A model generated the notes under the pieces. The model was not told the DNA's origin, searched no databases, and was given only the letters and a program-made list of their open reading frames with translations. This document shows positions 49,052-61,800 of a DNA stretch of 64,000 nucleotides, piece by piece (position 1 is the first letter of the stretch; each line of letters begins with the position of its first letter). Source of the stretch: Allodiplogaster sudhausi (Eukaryota; Nematoda; Chromadorea; Rhabditida; Diplogasteridae); the NCBI GenBank assembly GCA_945643635.1, contig CALZFC010000356.1:3082501-3146500 (forward strand), given 5' to 3'. The translations under genes were made by a program, and so were the position numbers.

Positions 49052-52000
49052 CAAAATGCTGAACCCGCTTTGTACATACCTGCTCTTTCCAATGGCATCA
49101 AAGAATCAGATGATTTCCATGCGGTATTCAATTTTTTAAATGTCAACTATGTGATATGTAGATAATATTCAGCTGAACGAATAAATAAATAAATAAAATA
49201 GATAGATAAACAAAAGCTCATCAGGTGCTATGGAACAAGCGTGTGGGTGAAGCGCTCGCAGCGGCCAACAACACAGTAGACATCTACATGATGCACTTCT
49301 TCGAAGATCACACTCATCCAAAAGTGGACATCGACCCTAGAATCACGGGTGAGACTTTGTTCTTATTTTTAGATTTGATTAGATGGTTGACATGTATACA
49401 GTGATGTTCCGCCAACATTCACGTTTGGGAACGCAGCATGCGCAATGATCCAATCAGAAGTCTTAGTTAGCTCGTCAGCAAGCAAACTATATGAAAAGAT
49501 CCTTATATGACGATATTTGCGAGAGAATCGTTAGGAAGCCAAAGAGCCGGGGACCCGGCAAAATTAGATTTCGCTCAAAAGCTCTTTATAGGTCATTTTT
49601 AACACGGTGAAACGTTTGGAATGGGTCCGGGAGTCTGAAATCGCCGTTTTGGCGAGCTGTGCGAGGTTTAAAATTCGAGAGCCCGATGAAACTTGCAGAG
49701 ATGGTCGCACATTCGGGTTCGCTGTTTCGCACACAATAAAGCAATATTAGTGAAAAGTTTTTCATAAATAGACAAGATATTGCTTTATGAAGCTACTAAA
49801 GTAGAATTTGAAAATATTCACTTTTATGGCCTCAGCGGCCCCTAGACTTTGGAGAGGCGCCGTTCTCTTATATGGAAATTAGTCATGGGTTTTCTATTTG
49901 AAGTTGTAGATCAAAAAATTATCTTTCCAATGAGCTATGCCAGACACCGACGAGCTTTTTTTATGTTTCCCAATCACAAAACTGTTGAAATACCCTCGAT
50001 TCAGTGCCCGTGCATCGGCTTGCACTTTGTTTAGGCGTTACCGACGACGAAAACGCAACACAAGCGATATACCGCATGAAGGTAGTCTAGGGAATTTATG
50101 TAGGTTTTTATGTAGCTGTTTAAATAAAATTTAAATGCAAAACAAATTTGTTAATTGCCGGGCAAAAGAGTTTGCTCCCCTGAGGAATCGAACCCGGGAC
50201 CTTTGCATCGCGATTTCAACTCATTCGCACTACACTAAATCATCATTGATGCAGCCGACAATGCCATTCTTCTCACTCTGCCCGGTGCATAGGTCAAAAA
50301 ATCGATGAACCCGCGTATTTCAACAGTTTTATGATTGGGAAACATAAAAAAGCTCGTCGGTATCTGGCATACTATAGCCCATTGGAAAGATAATTTCTTG
50401 CTCTACAACTTAAGATAGAAAACCCATGACTAATTTCCATATAAAAGAATGGCGAATCTCCAAAGTACTAGGGGACACTGAGGCCATAAAAGTGAATATT
50501 TTTAAATTCTACTTTAGTAGCTTTATAAAACAATATCTTGTCTATTTGTGACAAAATTTTCACGAATATTGCTGTATCGTGTGCGAAACAGCGAACGCGA
50601 ATGTGCGACCATCTCGGCAAGTTTCTTCGGGCTCTCGAATTTTAAACCTCGCACAGCTCGCCAAAATGATGATTTCAGAATCCCGGACCCATTCCAATCG
50701 TTTCGCCGTGTTAAAAAGTACCTATAAAAAGCTTTTGAGCGAAATCTAATTTTACCGGGTCCCCGGCCATTTTGATACTCTCGCAGATACTCTCTGATAC
50801 TCTGATACTCTTGATACTCATATGTATATTTAGAATCGCCTTATTTTGCCACTTCCTGCAGGCTATATTTGATGGCATATGGTGGTCATGTTTAGAGGGT
50901 TCAAATAAAGCTCAAAGATTAGAGATCGGCCTCAATCACATTACTCTTTTCCTACTAATATTTGGAATTAAGTAATAGTATATGAACATATGTGTTGAAT
51001 GTATGAGGAATTTCATTCACTTCTCAATTAAAACATAATCAATATGGAACATATCGACCATTATGGAGGACGATCAATGTATATTCAACATTTCCATCAA
51101 AACATTATATCCAATCTCTAAATCAGTCTACACGATCAACGCAACGATGGGTGTCTACGGCAAAGATATGCATCAGATGCAGGGCGAATTCGTTTACGAG
51201 GTTGAGTGATGCTATTTCTCAAGAATATACCGTATGATAGCTAGTTTCTTTTAAAAAAAAAAGACTTGTAGCTATTACGATAAAAGCAAAAAAAGGGCCT
51301 TTAGGACTTGTCCCCACTCGACAGCCGGAGCAGACGAATGATGAGCTTCATGTCGAATATGACACGCTCCTGCAAAGGTACGATTAATTTTGTTAAAAAC
51401 TTGCTTTTAATTAGTAAAAAAAATACGTTTATACGAATTAATTATTTAAAAACTAATAAATTTGTTCTATTACATTATCTATTCTAAATGAATGAAAAAA
51501 TGGCCTCCTTCAGTGATGGTGGAGAACGCGACTCTTCTGCAGCAGATCAAGGACGCCAAGTACGACATTGCCTTCACGCACATGTACAACTTCTGCCCCG
51601 TCGGACTCATCCACGCGGCAGGTTAGAAGAATTCAGAGATTATGTATCATTAACAGTTTTTTTTTCTTAAACAAGATCGTTCACTGGAAACAAACGTCTT
51701 AAAAGAATGTTATTTAATTAATAAATTAATTTAAATGACTGCCTATGTATGTATGTCCTCAGGCATCCCGTCGTGGGTGTGGCTGAACAGCGGCGCGCTC
51801 ATGGACAATGTCGCCGCGCTACACGGCGTGCCACTGCCGCCTTCCTATTGCACACGTGAGTTTCTATCGACATTTATTTATCGAATGAATCTTTAATCTG
51901 ATGTGAGAACACATAACAAGATCCGGGACCGCCGGTGCGGGACCATTCAGCATTCCCGAACCGACCACGGCAATCTTGTGCGGTGCCGTAATGTTTAAAA

Positions 52001-53573
52001 AAAGACACTGTGTCAGCCAAGCTAATGAAGGCGTTTACGATGGAAATATCTTCAAATATTTAAAAGGAACTAAATACTTTTTCCCAATGAAATTTGCAAA
52101 GGAAAGATAAAGTGGATTAGCCCTAATTCTTAAATGAAACGCAACAAAAAAGAGTACTTGCAGCGATGATGATGGATGCCGGTGAAAAGCTGACTTTCTA
52201 CGAGCGAATCAAGAGCTTCATCGGCCACGCCCTCTTCGGTCTTGTCTGGACAAGGTTAGATTAGTTAATCGATTCTTTTTTTTCTATATACATATAATTA
52301 TTGCTGTTGATTTCTTTTACAGTTAAGCGAGAGAACGCTTGAATTTCTTTATACTTTTAACTCTTTAATGACATTATAGCATGGTGGCGAACGGTGAGAC
52401 GGCGCACTTCCGCGCCAAATTCGGCGCGGACTTCCCCGACCTCGTGGATCTGGCGGCGGACGCGCCACTCGTGATGGTGAACTCGAATGAACTCTACGAC
52501 TTTGCTCGGCCCACCCTCCACAAGATCATCAACATTGGCGGGCTCGGCATCAAGAACAAGGATGCCAAACCGCTCAAGGATGTCAGTGGCAGTATTAGCA
52601 AGGATCATTAAGAAGAACTAAACATTTCCTTCAAACGTAACATAATTATGATATTCACGCTGCTCCCTTGAAGAAGCATTACAGCTCAATCATAATCTAT
52701 TTCAATTTTTCTCTCTCTAAAAGACATCCTCTTGTTCTTGTAGCAGGCAAAAATGCGCGAATTCAAACCAGAGTTTTTGGCTCTTTGCAAAAAAAAAAGA
52801 ATATTTCTACAGGAGTATGCAAAATTGGCGGAAGCTGCTGACGGACATGTCGTCTTCTCATTTGGCTCCGTTGCACCTGCGTACCTGATGCCAGAAAGGT
52901 CTTTTTTTTGTTAATGTTTAATTATATGATAAATTAGAATAGTTTGATTAAAAAAGAAAGAGTTGTGAACTCTTGTTTTATTTCTATATAAATATATTTC
53001 TTCTATATAATAAAGAAAAATACATTATCAGTTGGCTGACGTCACTCCTCGGAGCCTTCGCCAAGTTCCCTCGCGTCCAATTCTTCATGCGCCACGAGAA
53101 GCCAGAAGAGATCGCGCACCTTCTGCCCAAGAATGTCTTCGCTTCAAAGTGGCTGCCCCAGACGGATTTGCTTCGTAAGTCTCGTTATCAATCTCAATCA
53201 ATTTATCCCAGTTATTTCCACACACAGCACAAAAAATTGGCTATTGGTATAAAGTACACGGATTGATCTGCTTCATTCCAACCCCCCCCCCCTACTCCTC
53301 CGATGTAATAGAATTTTGTAAAGGTTTTGCACTTGAAAATAGAAGCAAAAGGCCAAAAATGAGACCACACGTGTAGTACTTATTCCCTAATTATATACTT
53401 GAATTAATTATATTTATGAAATAACGAAATAAATAAATGATAACAGAGCACAAGAAGGCACTCGGCATGTTGACGCACGGCGGATACAACAGCATTCAGG
53501 CGATCATTCGCTCATTTTATTTTTTATTCATTTTTTTTAGCTTTAAATTTTTTTAAATTGTTTTTGCCTTCAC

Positions 53574-53604
<31 letters not shown>

Positions 53605-54573
53605 GTTATTATTTTTATTATTATTATTTTTATAATTCTCAGGACGCGATCCACGCGGGTACGCCCATCGTGACGATTCCGTTGTTCGGCGACCAGCCAA
53701 GGAACGGCCATCTGGCGGTCAAGCTCGGATTCGGAGTCAATCTACACAAGGCAGACGTCGTGGACGGCAAGGTCGAGGGCGCACTCCAGAGACTCGTCTC
53801 AGACAAGAGGTTAGATCACAGATCATAGATCATAGATCTCAGATTACTGCTTGTTGTCCGGCCAGCTTCACTCTTCTCTTTCCCCCTCAAGTTCCTACTC
53901 AAATCCATCTTTTGTCTATAAAAATAGTCAATATTATGTTTCACATTCACGTACATACATATGCAAATGGTTTAATGAACAAAGAAATCGAAATCTTTCA
54001 AAAATCTTTCAATTAAAGTAAATTTAAATAAATATAAATATGTCCAGTCTTCGCGCGGCCGCCGTTCGCCTGCGCGAGATGGTGGCCCGCAAGCCGGTCT
54101 CTGCCGAGCAGCTCCTTCTCCGCTGGACTGACTTCGCCGTCCACTTCAAGAGACTCGACAATCTCGTGCCGTTCGGGGCCAAAATGAGTTAGCTCTTTTT
54201 CTTTTCCTTTTATTCTTCTCTTTCTTTTGATATTTATTAAATACATACCGTTATGATGCTTACTAGGGTAACACTTAGAAAGTTTCACGGGAATGGTCGG
54301 CTTATATCGCGCTCGGATCAGAGGCCTAAGTGCATGTATATATATACATAGATTTGGGAATAGTGCGGAATGGCAAATAAGCACACGTGAGATATTCTCT
54401 CATACATGACACAATCATTGATCACAGACGTGTTCACTTACCACTCAATGGACGTGATTCTCTTCCTGTCCGTCGTGGCCTTCTCCGTCCTCTCTCTCCT
54501 CTTCTGCGCCCTGCGCTGTCTCTTCCGGCGTTGCTGTTGCCGGGGTTCTGCACGGAAGGCCAAGAAGGAATAG
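48785..54573 (+). CDS. UDP-glycosyltransferase (UGT), tandem copy 1
   Basis: UGTs transfer a sugar from UDP-sugar to small lipophilic molecules in the ER lumen. Exons: 48785-48889, 49225-49348, 51127-51200, 51305-51377, 51514-51621, 51763-51855, 52164-52254, 52380-52581, 52813-52898, 53032-53174, 53447-53499, 53643-53809, 54048-54187, 54428-54573; 534 residues. A signal peptide (MTLLLSCFAFIAVVDS) precedes YKVAMFAPYLSNSQV. The UGT donor-sugar signature is complete after splicing: SKWLPQTDLL, THGGYNSIQDAIHAGTP, PLFGDQPRNGHLAV. A C-terminal membrane segment (VILFLSVVAFSVLSLLFCAL) is followed by a cysteine cluster and KAKKE, a KxKxx ER-retrieval tail. The usual catalytic His position in SH(V) is Gln (NSQV), as in many worm UGTs. 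The intron after 53499 appears to use a GC donor (CAG, then GCGATC); a GT donor is absent before the next in-frame stop. Confidence 0.93.
49010..49051 (+). repeat. (GA)n microsatellite, UGT copy 1 intron 1
   Basis: Forty bases of pure AG repeat. Confidence 0.95.
49546..50767. mobile_element. Foldback (long inverted repeat) element in UGT copy 1 intron 2
   Basis: Two arms of about 480 bp (49546-50030 and 50280-50767) are reverse complements at roughly 90 percent identity by eye, both starting GCCGGGGACCCGG at the outer ends. Shared phrases include AAAATTAGATTTCGCTCAAA and GGCGAGCTGTGCGAGGTTTA. No transposase frame is visible and I cannot see a clear target duplication. The homologous intron of the second UGT is only 111 bp, so this insertion explains the 1.8-kb intron here. 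Confidence 0.85.
50165..50245 (-). other. tRNA-like segment (B-box) at the centre of the foldback element
   Basis: The minus strand reads GGTCCCGGGTTCGATTCCTC at 50181-50200, an excellent tRNA T-arm/B-box. Upstream, TTTAGTGTAGTGCGA (about 50230-50244) resembles a weak A-box at a plausible distance. A full cloverleaf does not fold convincingly by eye, so I call it a tRNA-derived or SINE-like fragment, not a gene. Confidence 0.5.
50770..50822 (+). repeat. Short GATACTCT tandem array
   Basis: Five imperfect copies of GATACTCT lie immediately outside the right end of the foldback element. Confidence 0.7.
53574..53630 (+). repeat. (ATT)n microsatellite in UGT copy 1 intron 11
   Basis: Trinucleotide array in the intron with the putative GC donor, just before the acceptor at 53642. 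Confidence 0.95.
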
Positions 54574-55722
54574 TTTTGCATTCGGGCGGATGCCTACACA
54601 TTTAATGGACTGATGGTGAGAGTCATAGTGGCTCAATATATCTAGCGAATTACAAGTTGTATGTTTTCCCGGTGTTTACTTAATTAATGATTATTTACCT
54701 CGTTCGTGTTGGTAATTGATAGACCAATTATAATTTATTCGTTGTTGATATATCAATAACGAATAGAGCTGCTTATTGCCTGAATTGCGCTCATTTTTAT
54801 ACGGGAATTTTGGCTTTCGATTTAACTTCTTTTGGATGTTTTTTTTTTCGATTTTTCTTGAAACGCAAGAAAGCTGTTCGTTAAAGATTCCTCTTTCCTT
54901 TGTTCCGTATAGGCGTCCTCTTCATTATTACATTATTTTGTAACACTGTTCAATGCGGTGATTAATGTTTCTGCCTTATTCGATTAGTTCATAATCAATT
55001 CGACAATTATTTCAAAATGAAGAACCGGTTCATCTACATGATGTCAAAACGAGAAAAAATCTTCTACATTTCTCTATTAACATTAATTATAAATGCTTGG
55101 ACGTTAATTTTTGTGTTTTTTTTTAAAGAAAAAAAGCGTATATTAATAAGTGAATGCTGATTGTTAGATTCAGAATATCTTGCGGATGAGTCAGCTTATG
55201 TAAACGGTAGACGATCACTGAAAAGTTGTTAGTGCCTACTCGAATTGCCACGTTCTCCCTGTTAGTATCTCTTAAAGGCCCTTAAATTGGAACCCTGACC
55301 AGGCATTTGGAATGGCGTAGGTGTTCTAACCATAAGCAACTTTTACATAGGGTACATATGTATGTAGACGAGCTTCTCCAGCAGGCTCTGTTCTCTAGTA
55401 AGTTCCGTGTCTTGTGATGAAGACGTAAGGCGGGGCATGAAAATATTGACATGGGAGTGGTCTCAGCCTCTGACGGGTTGTAGCGACCTAATCTTTTTGT
55501 TTTGTTCGACCCAGTCAGCTCTATGAATCGTGAACTTAAGAGCGCGCAACTTTGGATCCGCCGAGCAATAAATTAGAGAAAGAACCCTTGGGTATGACTC
55601 TAGAGTAAACCTGGGAAACTCGGTACGGTACAAAATTACCAGGCCGAAACCAAAATAGCGTCGGTTGCCCGTTGCGCTCGCACTGGCGCCAACTGACGCT
55701 TTTTTCTACTAGCTAAAGAGAT

Positions 55723-55761
<39 letters not shown>

Positions 55762-56639
55762 TATGAACAGAGATTTAAAAAAAATTTTTATGACTTATAG
55801 TAAGAATTTATAAAATATTCATGCAAAATATGACCGGTTGGTTTTACTTCCATCTTTCTGGCTAAAAGTGGAGGTCCCACTCGCAACTTGATCACGAGCA
55901 GGAATTCTTGAAAAATAAATTAAAAATGCATTCACAAAATCATATGAATGCATTGCTCTTACAAATGATCGCAGGCTCATTTTCTCCTCGAAATTTGATT
56001 ATTGAAGGTTCTTTATCTATGGATAGCTCATTTCAACTCGCAATACAGAAGGTAGAAATCAAGAGAGGAATAGTCAATAGCTGAAGGTAACAATAAAAAT
56101 ATAATTAAATTTCGCCGTCTATCATACCTGTGTCTTTTTTCATTCTCTGAAGAATGCTATGAGTTATTGTAAAAATACACGTTCTGAATCAAAGAGAACA
56201 AATAAACCGATCGATTAATTAATGATCAAGTTTCTGCTTCCGACCAACTTCAACGCTGAGAAGTCAAAGTTGATGACGGAGTCAAGAGAAGTGAATGGAG
56301 GAAGTAGTACGCAGGTGGGCATGCGGTTTGAGGATAAGAGGAATGCTCAAATAGTCTAACGTAAATGCTGCCTGATAAACTGCTGTTTTTTCTTCTCTCA
56401 TATCAAGCTATGAAAGTCACATGCTATTTAGACTCCATATTCGCAGTGAGACGATTGTCCGAATGCAAGTAAGATATGTGAGTCGTGAGAAAGGAAGAAA
56501 GAGAGAGAGAGAAAGAGAGAGAGAGAGAAAGAGAGAGGAAAAGATGGAGAAAAATTAAATAAATTCTTCATTTTCACCATTTCGTAACCGGAAGTATGGG
56601 TGTAACTGCGAGTGAACTATGTAAAGACGTCATACACCT

Positions 56640-58430
56640 TTTATTCTTCAAAAACCCTTTTAATTTGAGACGCAGTCTAGCGAAAACCACAGAGAAGTCT
56701 GTGATCTATCTGTGATTTATCACGCAAGTCCACGTGCAAAGCAGTGAATTTGTGGAACCTAAGGTGAGCTGATTAGGAAGCCACAAGAGAGATTAATGAA
56801 GAGAGGGCGAGAGAGAATAGTGAGGGAGGAGAGAAAGTGGGAGAGCGAGATAGAGAGAGAGAGAGAATAGAAAAAAAGAACCAAAATAGGTGTGGCGACT
56901 TTCTCATCGTCGCATTTCTTGTCAATCTCTCGCTATCTTGGATATCTCTCATTTGAAACTATTACGAAACTTCTCTAGTTATTCTCAGAGTCATAAAAAT
57001 CGTCTTGTTGAATGGAAGCTCCAACTATTATCGTTTAATAGATAAGATAGAGGAGATGATGAGCACAAGAAGAAAACGGGAAAAGAAAGAGAAAAGGTTT
57101 TTTCGGAGGAAACTTCCAAAAGTTGTTTCGTTTTCATGTTTGACATGTCGTATTGCTCTGGTTATTCGATGAGCAAACTGATAATCTCCTTCGTTAGAAA
57201 TTTCACGAAAAGCATGAGTTGCCAAATCAAAGGGCAATTATGAATTGAGACGAATTCATAGGTCTTAAGCGAAATATGTGTTTGAAAATTATTTATGTAC
57301 ATGGAGGGATAAGTAAGATTGCTAGATAAGATATTTGTGTAGTATGAAAGAGAGAGGAAAAGATGAAGATTATACATTCTTCATTTCTATCAATGGGGAA
57401 CATATTTTGATTAAAATGGCTGTATTATGGGAGGAATTCGGGGCGGAATAATGTAGCCTGATACACTATCCATTTAAAAAAAGAAAAGGGAGTCAATTTG
57501 TGACGTAGTCGAGCGAAAGTACAGTCCCGCCCAGGATCTTGGTACTAAGGAGGGATCGGATGCATCGGTGGGATCCAAATGCATCCTCGCTAATAACAAT
57601 TGTCCTAGGAAAGACTAAAATATTTTAAATGGTACATTAGTTTGCTCATAGAGAACGGATGCTACTGTTAAAAAAATCGATAATTTCTAATCATTTGATA
57701 AGAAGTTATCAGTTTTTGCCTATAAAAAATTTCATTTTTAATATTTTTCAAAGAAATTTTTCCTGTACCATTATTTTGTATCTACGCACATCCCCAAATA
57801 ATAATATAAGAGATTTTATCATTGTTAACCGAAATCGTTAAATGGATCCCTCAGATGCATCCGATCCCTCCTTAGTACCAAGATCCTGGGCGGGACTGTA
57901 TATGTACTTACAGAAGAGTTTGTGCTTTTTCATGAAAGTCCACGTGCAAATCAGTGAATCTATAAGGTAGACTGATTAGGAAACTGTTAGAGAGAAAAGC
58001 GAGAGAGAGAAAGAGAGGAAAGTGATTACGAAACAAAAAGAGAAAGAAATACAATTCCAGTGACCATCTCATCTTTGCATTTCCGGTCAATCTTTCGCTC
58101 TCAAGGATCTTTCTCATTGGAAATTATTTCGAAACATCTCGAGTTATTCTCAGAGTCATGAAACCCGTCGTGTTGAATGCGTGGTTGCAGAATGGAAGCT
58201 CCAAAGATTATCGTAGAAAAGATAAGATAAGAGGAGATCACGTACAAAAGAAGAATAAGGAGAAAGCAGGAAATAGAAGGGATATACATATGAAGTAAGT
58301 CGATCCTTTTTCACACTTTGATGATACACTCCTCCGATTATTTGATCAGCACTGAATTGATCATCTTCAACTTCAAAAGTTCCCAAAGTTCCAGGGCAAC
58401 CATGAGCTGCCAATTCAAATGCCAAGTCAG
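56640..58430. repeat. Diverged tandem duplication upstream of UGT copy 2
   Basis: Copy 1 is about 56640-57240. Copy 2 is about 57480-58430, interrupted by the MITE at 57522-57898. Matching phrases: AGTCCACGTGCAAAGCAGTG against AGTCCACGTGCAAATCAGTG; GTTATTCTCAGAGTCAT in both; TTGAATGGAAGCTCCAA against AGAATGGAAGCTCCAAA. Both also share a GA-rich middle. The role may be regulatory (UGT promoter) or a broken antisense gene. Confidence 0.7.
57522..57898. mobile_element. Tc1/mariner-like MITE, 377 bp, TA-flanked
   Basis: Near-perfect terminal inverted repeats of about 45 bp begin CAGTCCCGCCCAGGATCTTG at both ends, flanked by TA (57520-57521 and 57899-57900). The terminal CAGT, TA target and small non-coding AT-rich interior fit a non-autonomous Tc1/mariner derivative. 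Confidence 0.9.
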
Positions 58431-58822
58431 AAAGCAGAGAAGAAGACACAACACTCATGGGTGAAACTCTTGCGAAAGGAGGCAAGGTGACCTACTCCTT
58501 TATCACGTTTGAGGGAAAGAAAGATTGCGAGAGAGAGAGAGAGAGAGAGATAGAGAGAGAGATTAGGTACGCGAGAGAGGGAAAGAGAATGGAGGTTGGA
58601 GAGACATTGAGAGAGAGAGAGCCTCATTGGCGGACTGATTTCTCGAGTACATAAAGAAGATTCTGATCGCGCTTTCTGGGCATGCTTGATTGAGGAAGAG
58701 ACGGAGAGAGAGAGATAGAGAGAGACAGAGAAAAAGAGAGATAGATAGATAGCGAATGAAAGATACATAGATAGAAAGTGTATTTCAAGAGTTCAGACTA
58801 GATAGTCGCGTATACAGCTGCC

Positions 58823-61800
58823 ATGCCGTGGTCCCCTCTGCTTCTACTCTGCCTTTCTCTTCTCTCGTTCACTGCAGTAAATGCATACAAAGTCGCAATC
58901 TTTGCTCCGCACATCTCGAACAGCCAAGTTAGATTTTCATTGTGCATACAACCTTCCCTATTTTTGCTGAAATATTTCTTATCTATTTAATACATAATAT
59001 GTACACTAAGTTGACAAATGCTCCTCAGGTGCTATGGAACAAGCGAGTGGGCGAAGTGCTCGCTGCCGCCAACCACACCGTGGACATATACATGCTGCAC
59101 TTGCTCAGCAATCACCAGCTGCCGAAGGTCGACATTGATCCGAGAATAACAGGCGAGAGCAGTTTCTGACAAGAAAAAAATATGCTAGCGTTCATTCCGG
59201 AAATATCATGCCTTAATGATGCTTGCGTTCATTCTGGAAATAATGTTGATTGAAAATGTGCAGTTCACACTGTGAATGTCGAAGCTGGCATGGACGGCGA
59301 GCTCATGAAGAAGATGCAGGGAGATGCCGTCTTCGAGGTTATAAAAATTATTATTTTTAAATTATTTTTAAAAGTATCACTCAAAGAGTAATACTTTAAA
59401 GTATTAAATAATATAAGGCAAATTCGCGCAGGACTTGGCGATGTGGGACAGCCGACAGAGGCGAATGATGTCATTGATGTCGAATATGACGAACTCGTGC
59501 AAGGGTAAGGCAATTTAATGTTATTTTCTTGTTACAACTTTGCATATACATACATATATGTATGTATGTATATAGCTGGTCAACACACTTTTATAGAGTT
59601 GAGATATATGCAATTGCAACTATGTATATGAGAGAAAGAAGAGTTTAGGGTCACATTCTTTCAGTGATGGTGGAGAACGCGACTCTCCTGCAGCAGATCA
59701 GGGACGCCAAGTACGATATTGCCTTCACGCACATGTACAACTTCTGCCCCATCGGACTCATCCACGCGGCCGGTTAGAACTAAAAATTTATTTAAAAAAA
59801 AATTTTTTTTTAAATATTTTTTAAACCTCTTCATCCCTTCACGATTGTTACGCTTGCCAACACAAAAAAACCGGCGATGTAAGTGCGCACGAAAGGAATC
59901 ATAGACAGAAATATATTATCACTTATATCTTGAGGCATTCCCAGCTGGGTGTGGCTGAACAGCGGCGCTCTCATGGACAACGTGGCCGCGCTACACGGCG
60001 TACCCGTTCCGCCCTCCTACTGCTCGCGTTCGTCCCTACAGTTATTCTACATACATATGTACATATCTGAATTGCATCACTGCAGACTAGATTGAGAACA
60101 TTGTAGAAAATATGAGTAATATAGTAAATTATATTTAGCAATTAGATGGGTAATGGCTACAATGGGGTAGCCAATAGGTACCATATATTCATGCGCCGAG
60201 GTGACCATTGATCTCGCCATGGTGCTCACTGATCTCCCGAGGGACTGACAAAGGCCCATAGTGTACGTATTCAAACTGGTCGGGGTACGAGAGACCACAT
60301 CAAACAAAGGCAAATCTAGTAAATCGTCTTTATATGTTCTCAATCTGTATACCAAGAAGAAGATTCTTCAATCTGACAACAATACAAATTTCAGCAATGC
60401 TAATGGACGCTGGCGAGAAGCTGACATTCTACGAGCGAATCAAGAGCTTCATCGGCCACGCCCTCCTCAAAGTTGTCTGGAAGCGGTCAGATCCACTAGC
60501 ACACTCCAGAAAGGAATCACTTTTATGGAACCAAAAAAAATGGGCCTTATTGTGAGAAACAAGGGACAGATATCATGTGATTTGGAAAGAGGCGCGACTT
60601 TAAGGGTCTGGAATATACAAATATATTAAATAGTTTCGCGCTCCTTTCAAGCAGCATATCAATTTGAAAGGATGCCATTTTGAATTCTCCCCTCCATTTG
60701 CTTAACAATTTGACCTCATACTAATTGTAAGAAATTAGTTGCAGTCACTAATTTCATTGGATTTTAGACTGGTCGCAGACGGTGAGACGGCCCACTTCCG
60801 CACTCAATTCGGCGCGGACTTCCCCGACCTCGTGGATCTTGCGGCGGACGCGCCCCTCGTGATGGTGAACTCGAATGAACTCTACGACTTTGCCCGGCCC
60901 ACCCTCCACAAGATCATCAACATTGGCGGGCTCGGAATCAAGAACAAGGATGCCAAACCGCTCAAGGATGTTAGTCGTAATATTATCAATAATCTAATGG
61001 TAAGAAAACAAGTTTACCAAATTATAAGTTCATATATATAGCTGCAAATTTGAAATATGTTAATTTTTAGCAAAAAATATTTCCTATAGGAATACGCAAA
61101 GTTGGTAGAGGCTGCGGATGGCCATATTGTCTTTTCACTCGGATCTCATGCGCCCGCCTACCTGATGCCAGACAGGTTTTTTCATTTCTTTTTTAAATAT
61201 TTTTTAAAGGTTCTGCGTGCGTATTTCATGATGTTAAATGTAACAATCCAAATAAAAAGTATAACCCTTTCCAGCTGGAAATCGTCCCTTCTCGGAGCCT
61301 TCGCCAAGTTCCCTCACGTCCAATTCTTCATGCGCCACGAGAAGCCAGAAGAGATCTCGCATCTTCTGCCCAAGAATGTCTTCGCTTCAAAGTGGCTGCC
61401 CCAGACGGATTTGCTTCGTACGTCCTTCATGTTCTTTATTTTGAATCCTCTAGTCAAAAAAAGCTATATAGAAACATCAATCTATATTCAAAGATAAATT
61501 GATAAGGAGTTGAGGACGTTTCCATAGCTCTATAAATTGATTTTGCATAATTGTTTATTTTTAAGAGCATAAGAAGGCACTTGGGCTGTTGACGCACGGA
61601 GGCTATAACAGCATTCAGGTTTCAAAAATTATTTTACCCTTGCTTTATTATATTTCTATATGTAGATAAATATTTTAGTTATACCAATTACTGTATGTAT
61701 AACACGGATGAGTTAATGCAAGTTCCTTGCAATCTTAGGACGCGATCCACGCTGGTACGCCCATCGTGACGATTCCGTTGTTCGGCGACCAGCCAAGGAA

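Larger units (their letters stand above)
54574..58822. other. Spacer between the two UGT genes
   Basis: No supported gene. Holds the UGT copy 1 3' UTR, GA tracts (55717-55760, 56497-56545, 58528-58570, 58700-58755), a diverged tandem duplication, and a Tc1/mariner-like MITE. The duplication's minus strand has short similar open frames (57028-57237 and 58156-58485). Confidence 0.5.

Noticed and set aside
50165..50245. A functional tRNA gene inside UGT intron 2
   Set aside because: Only the T-arm/B-box is convincing. I could not fold a full cloverleaf with paired acceptor arm, so it is listed as a tRNA-like fragment.
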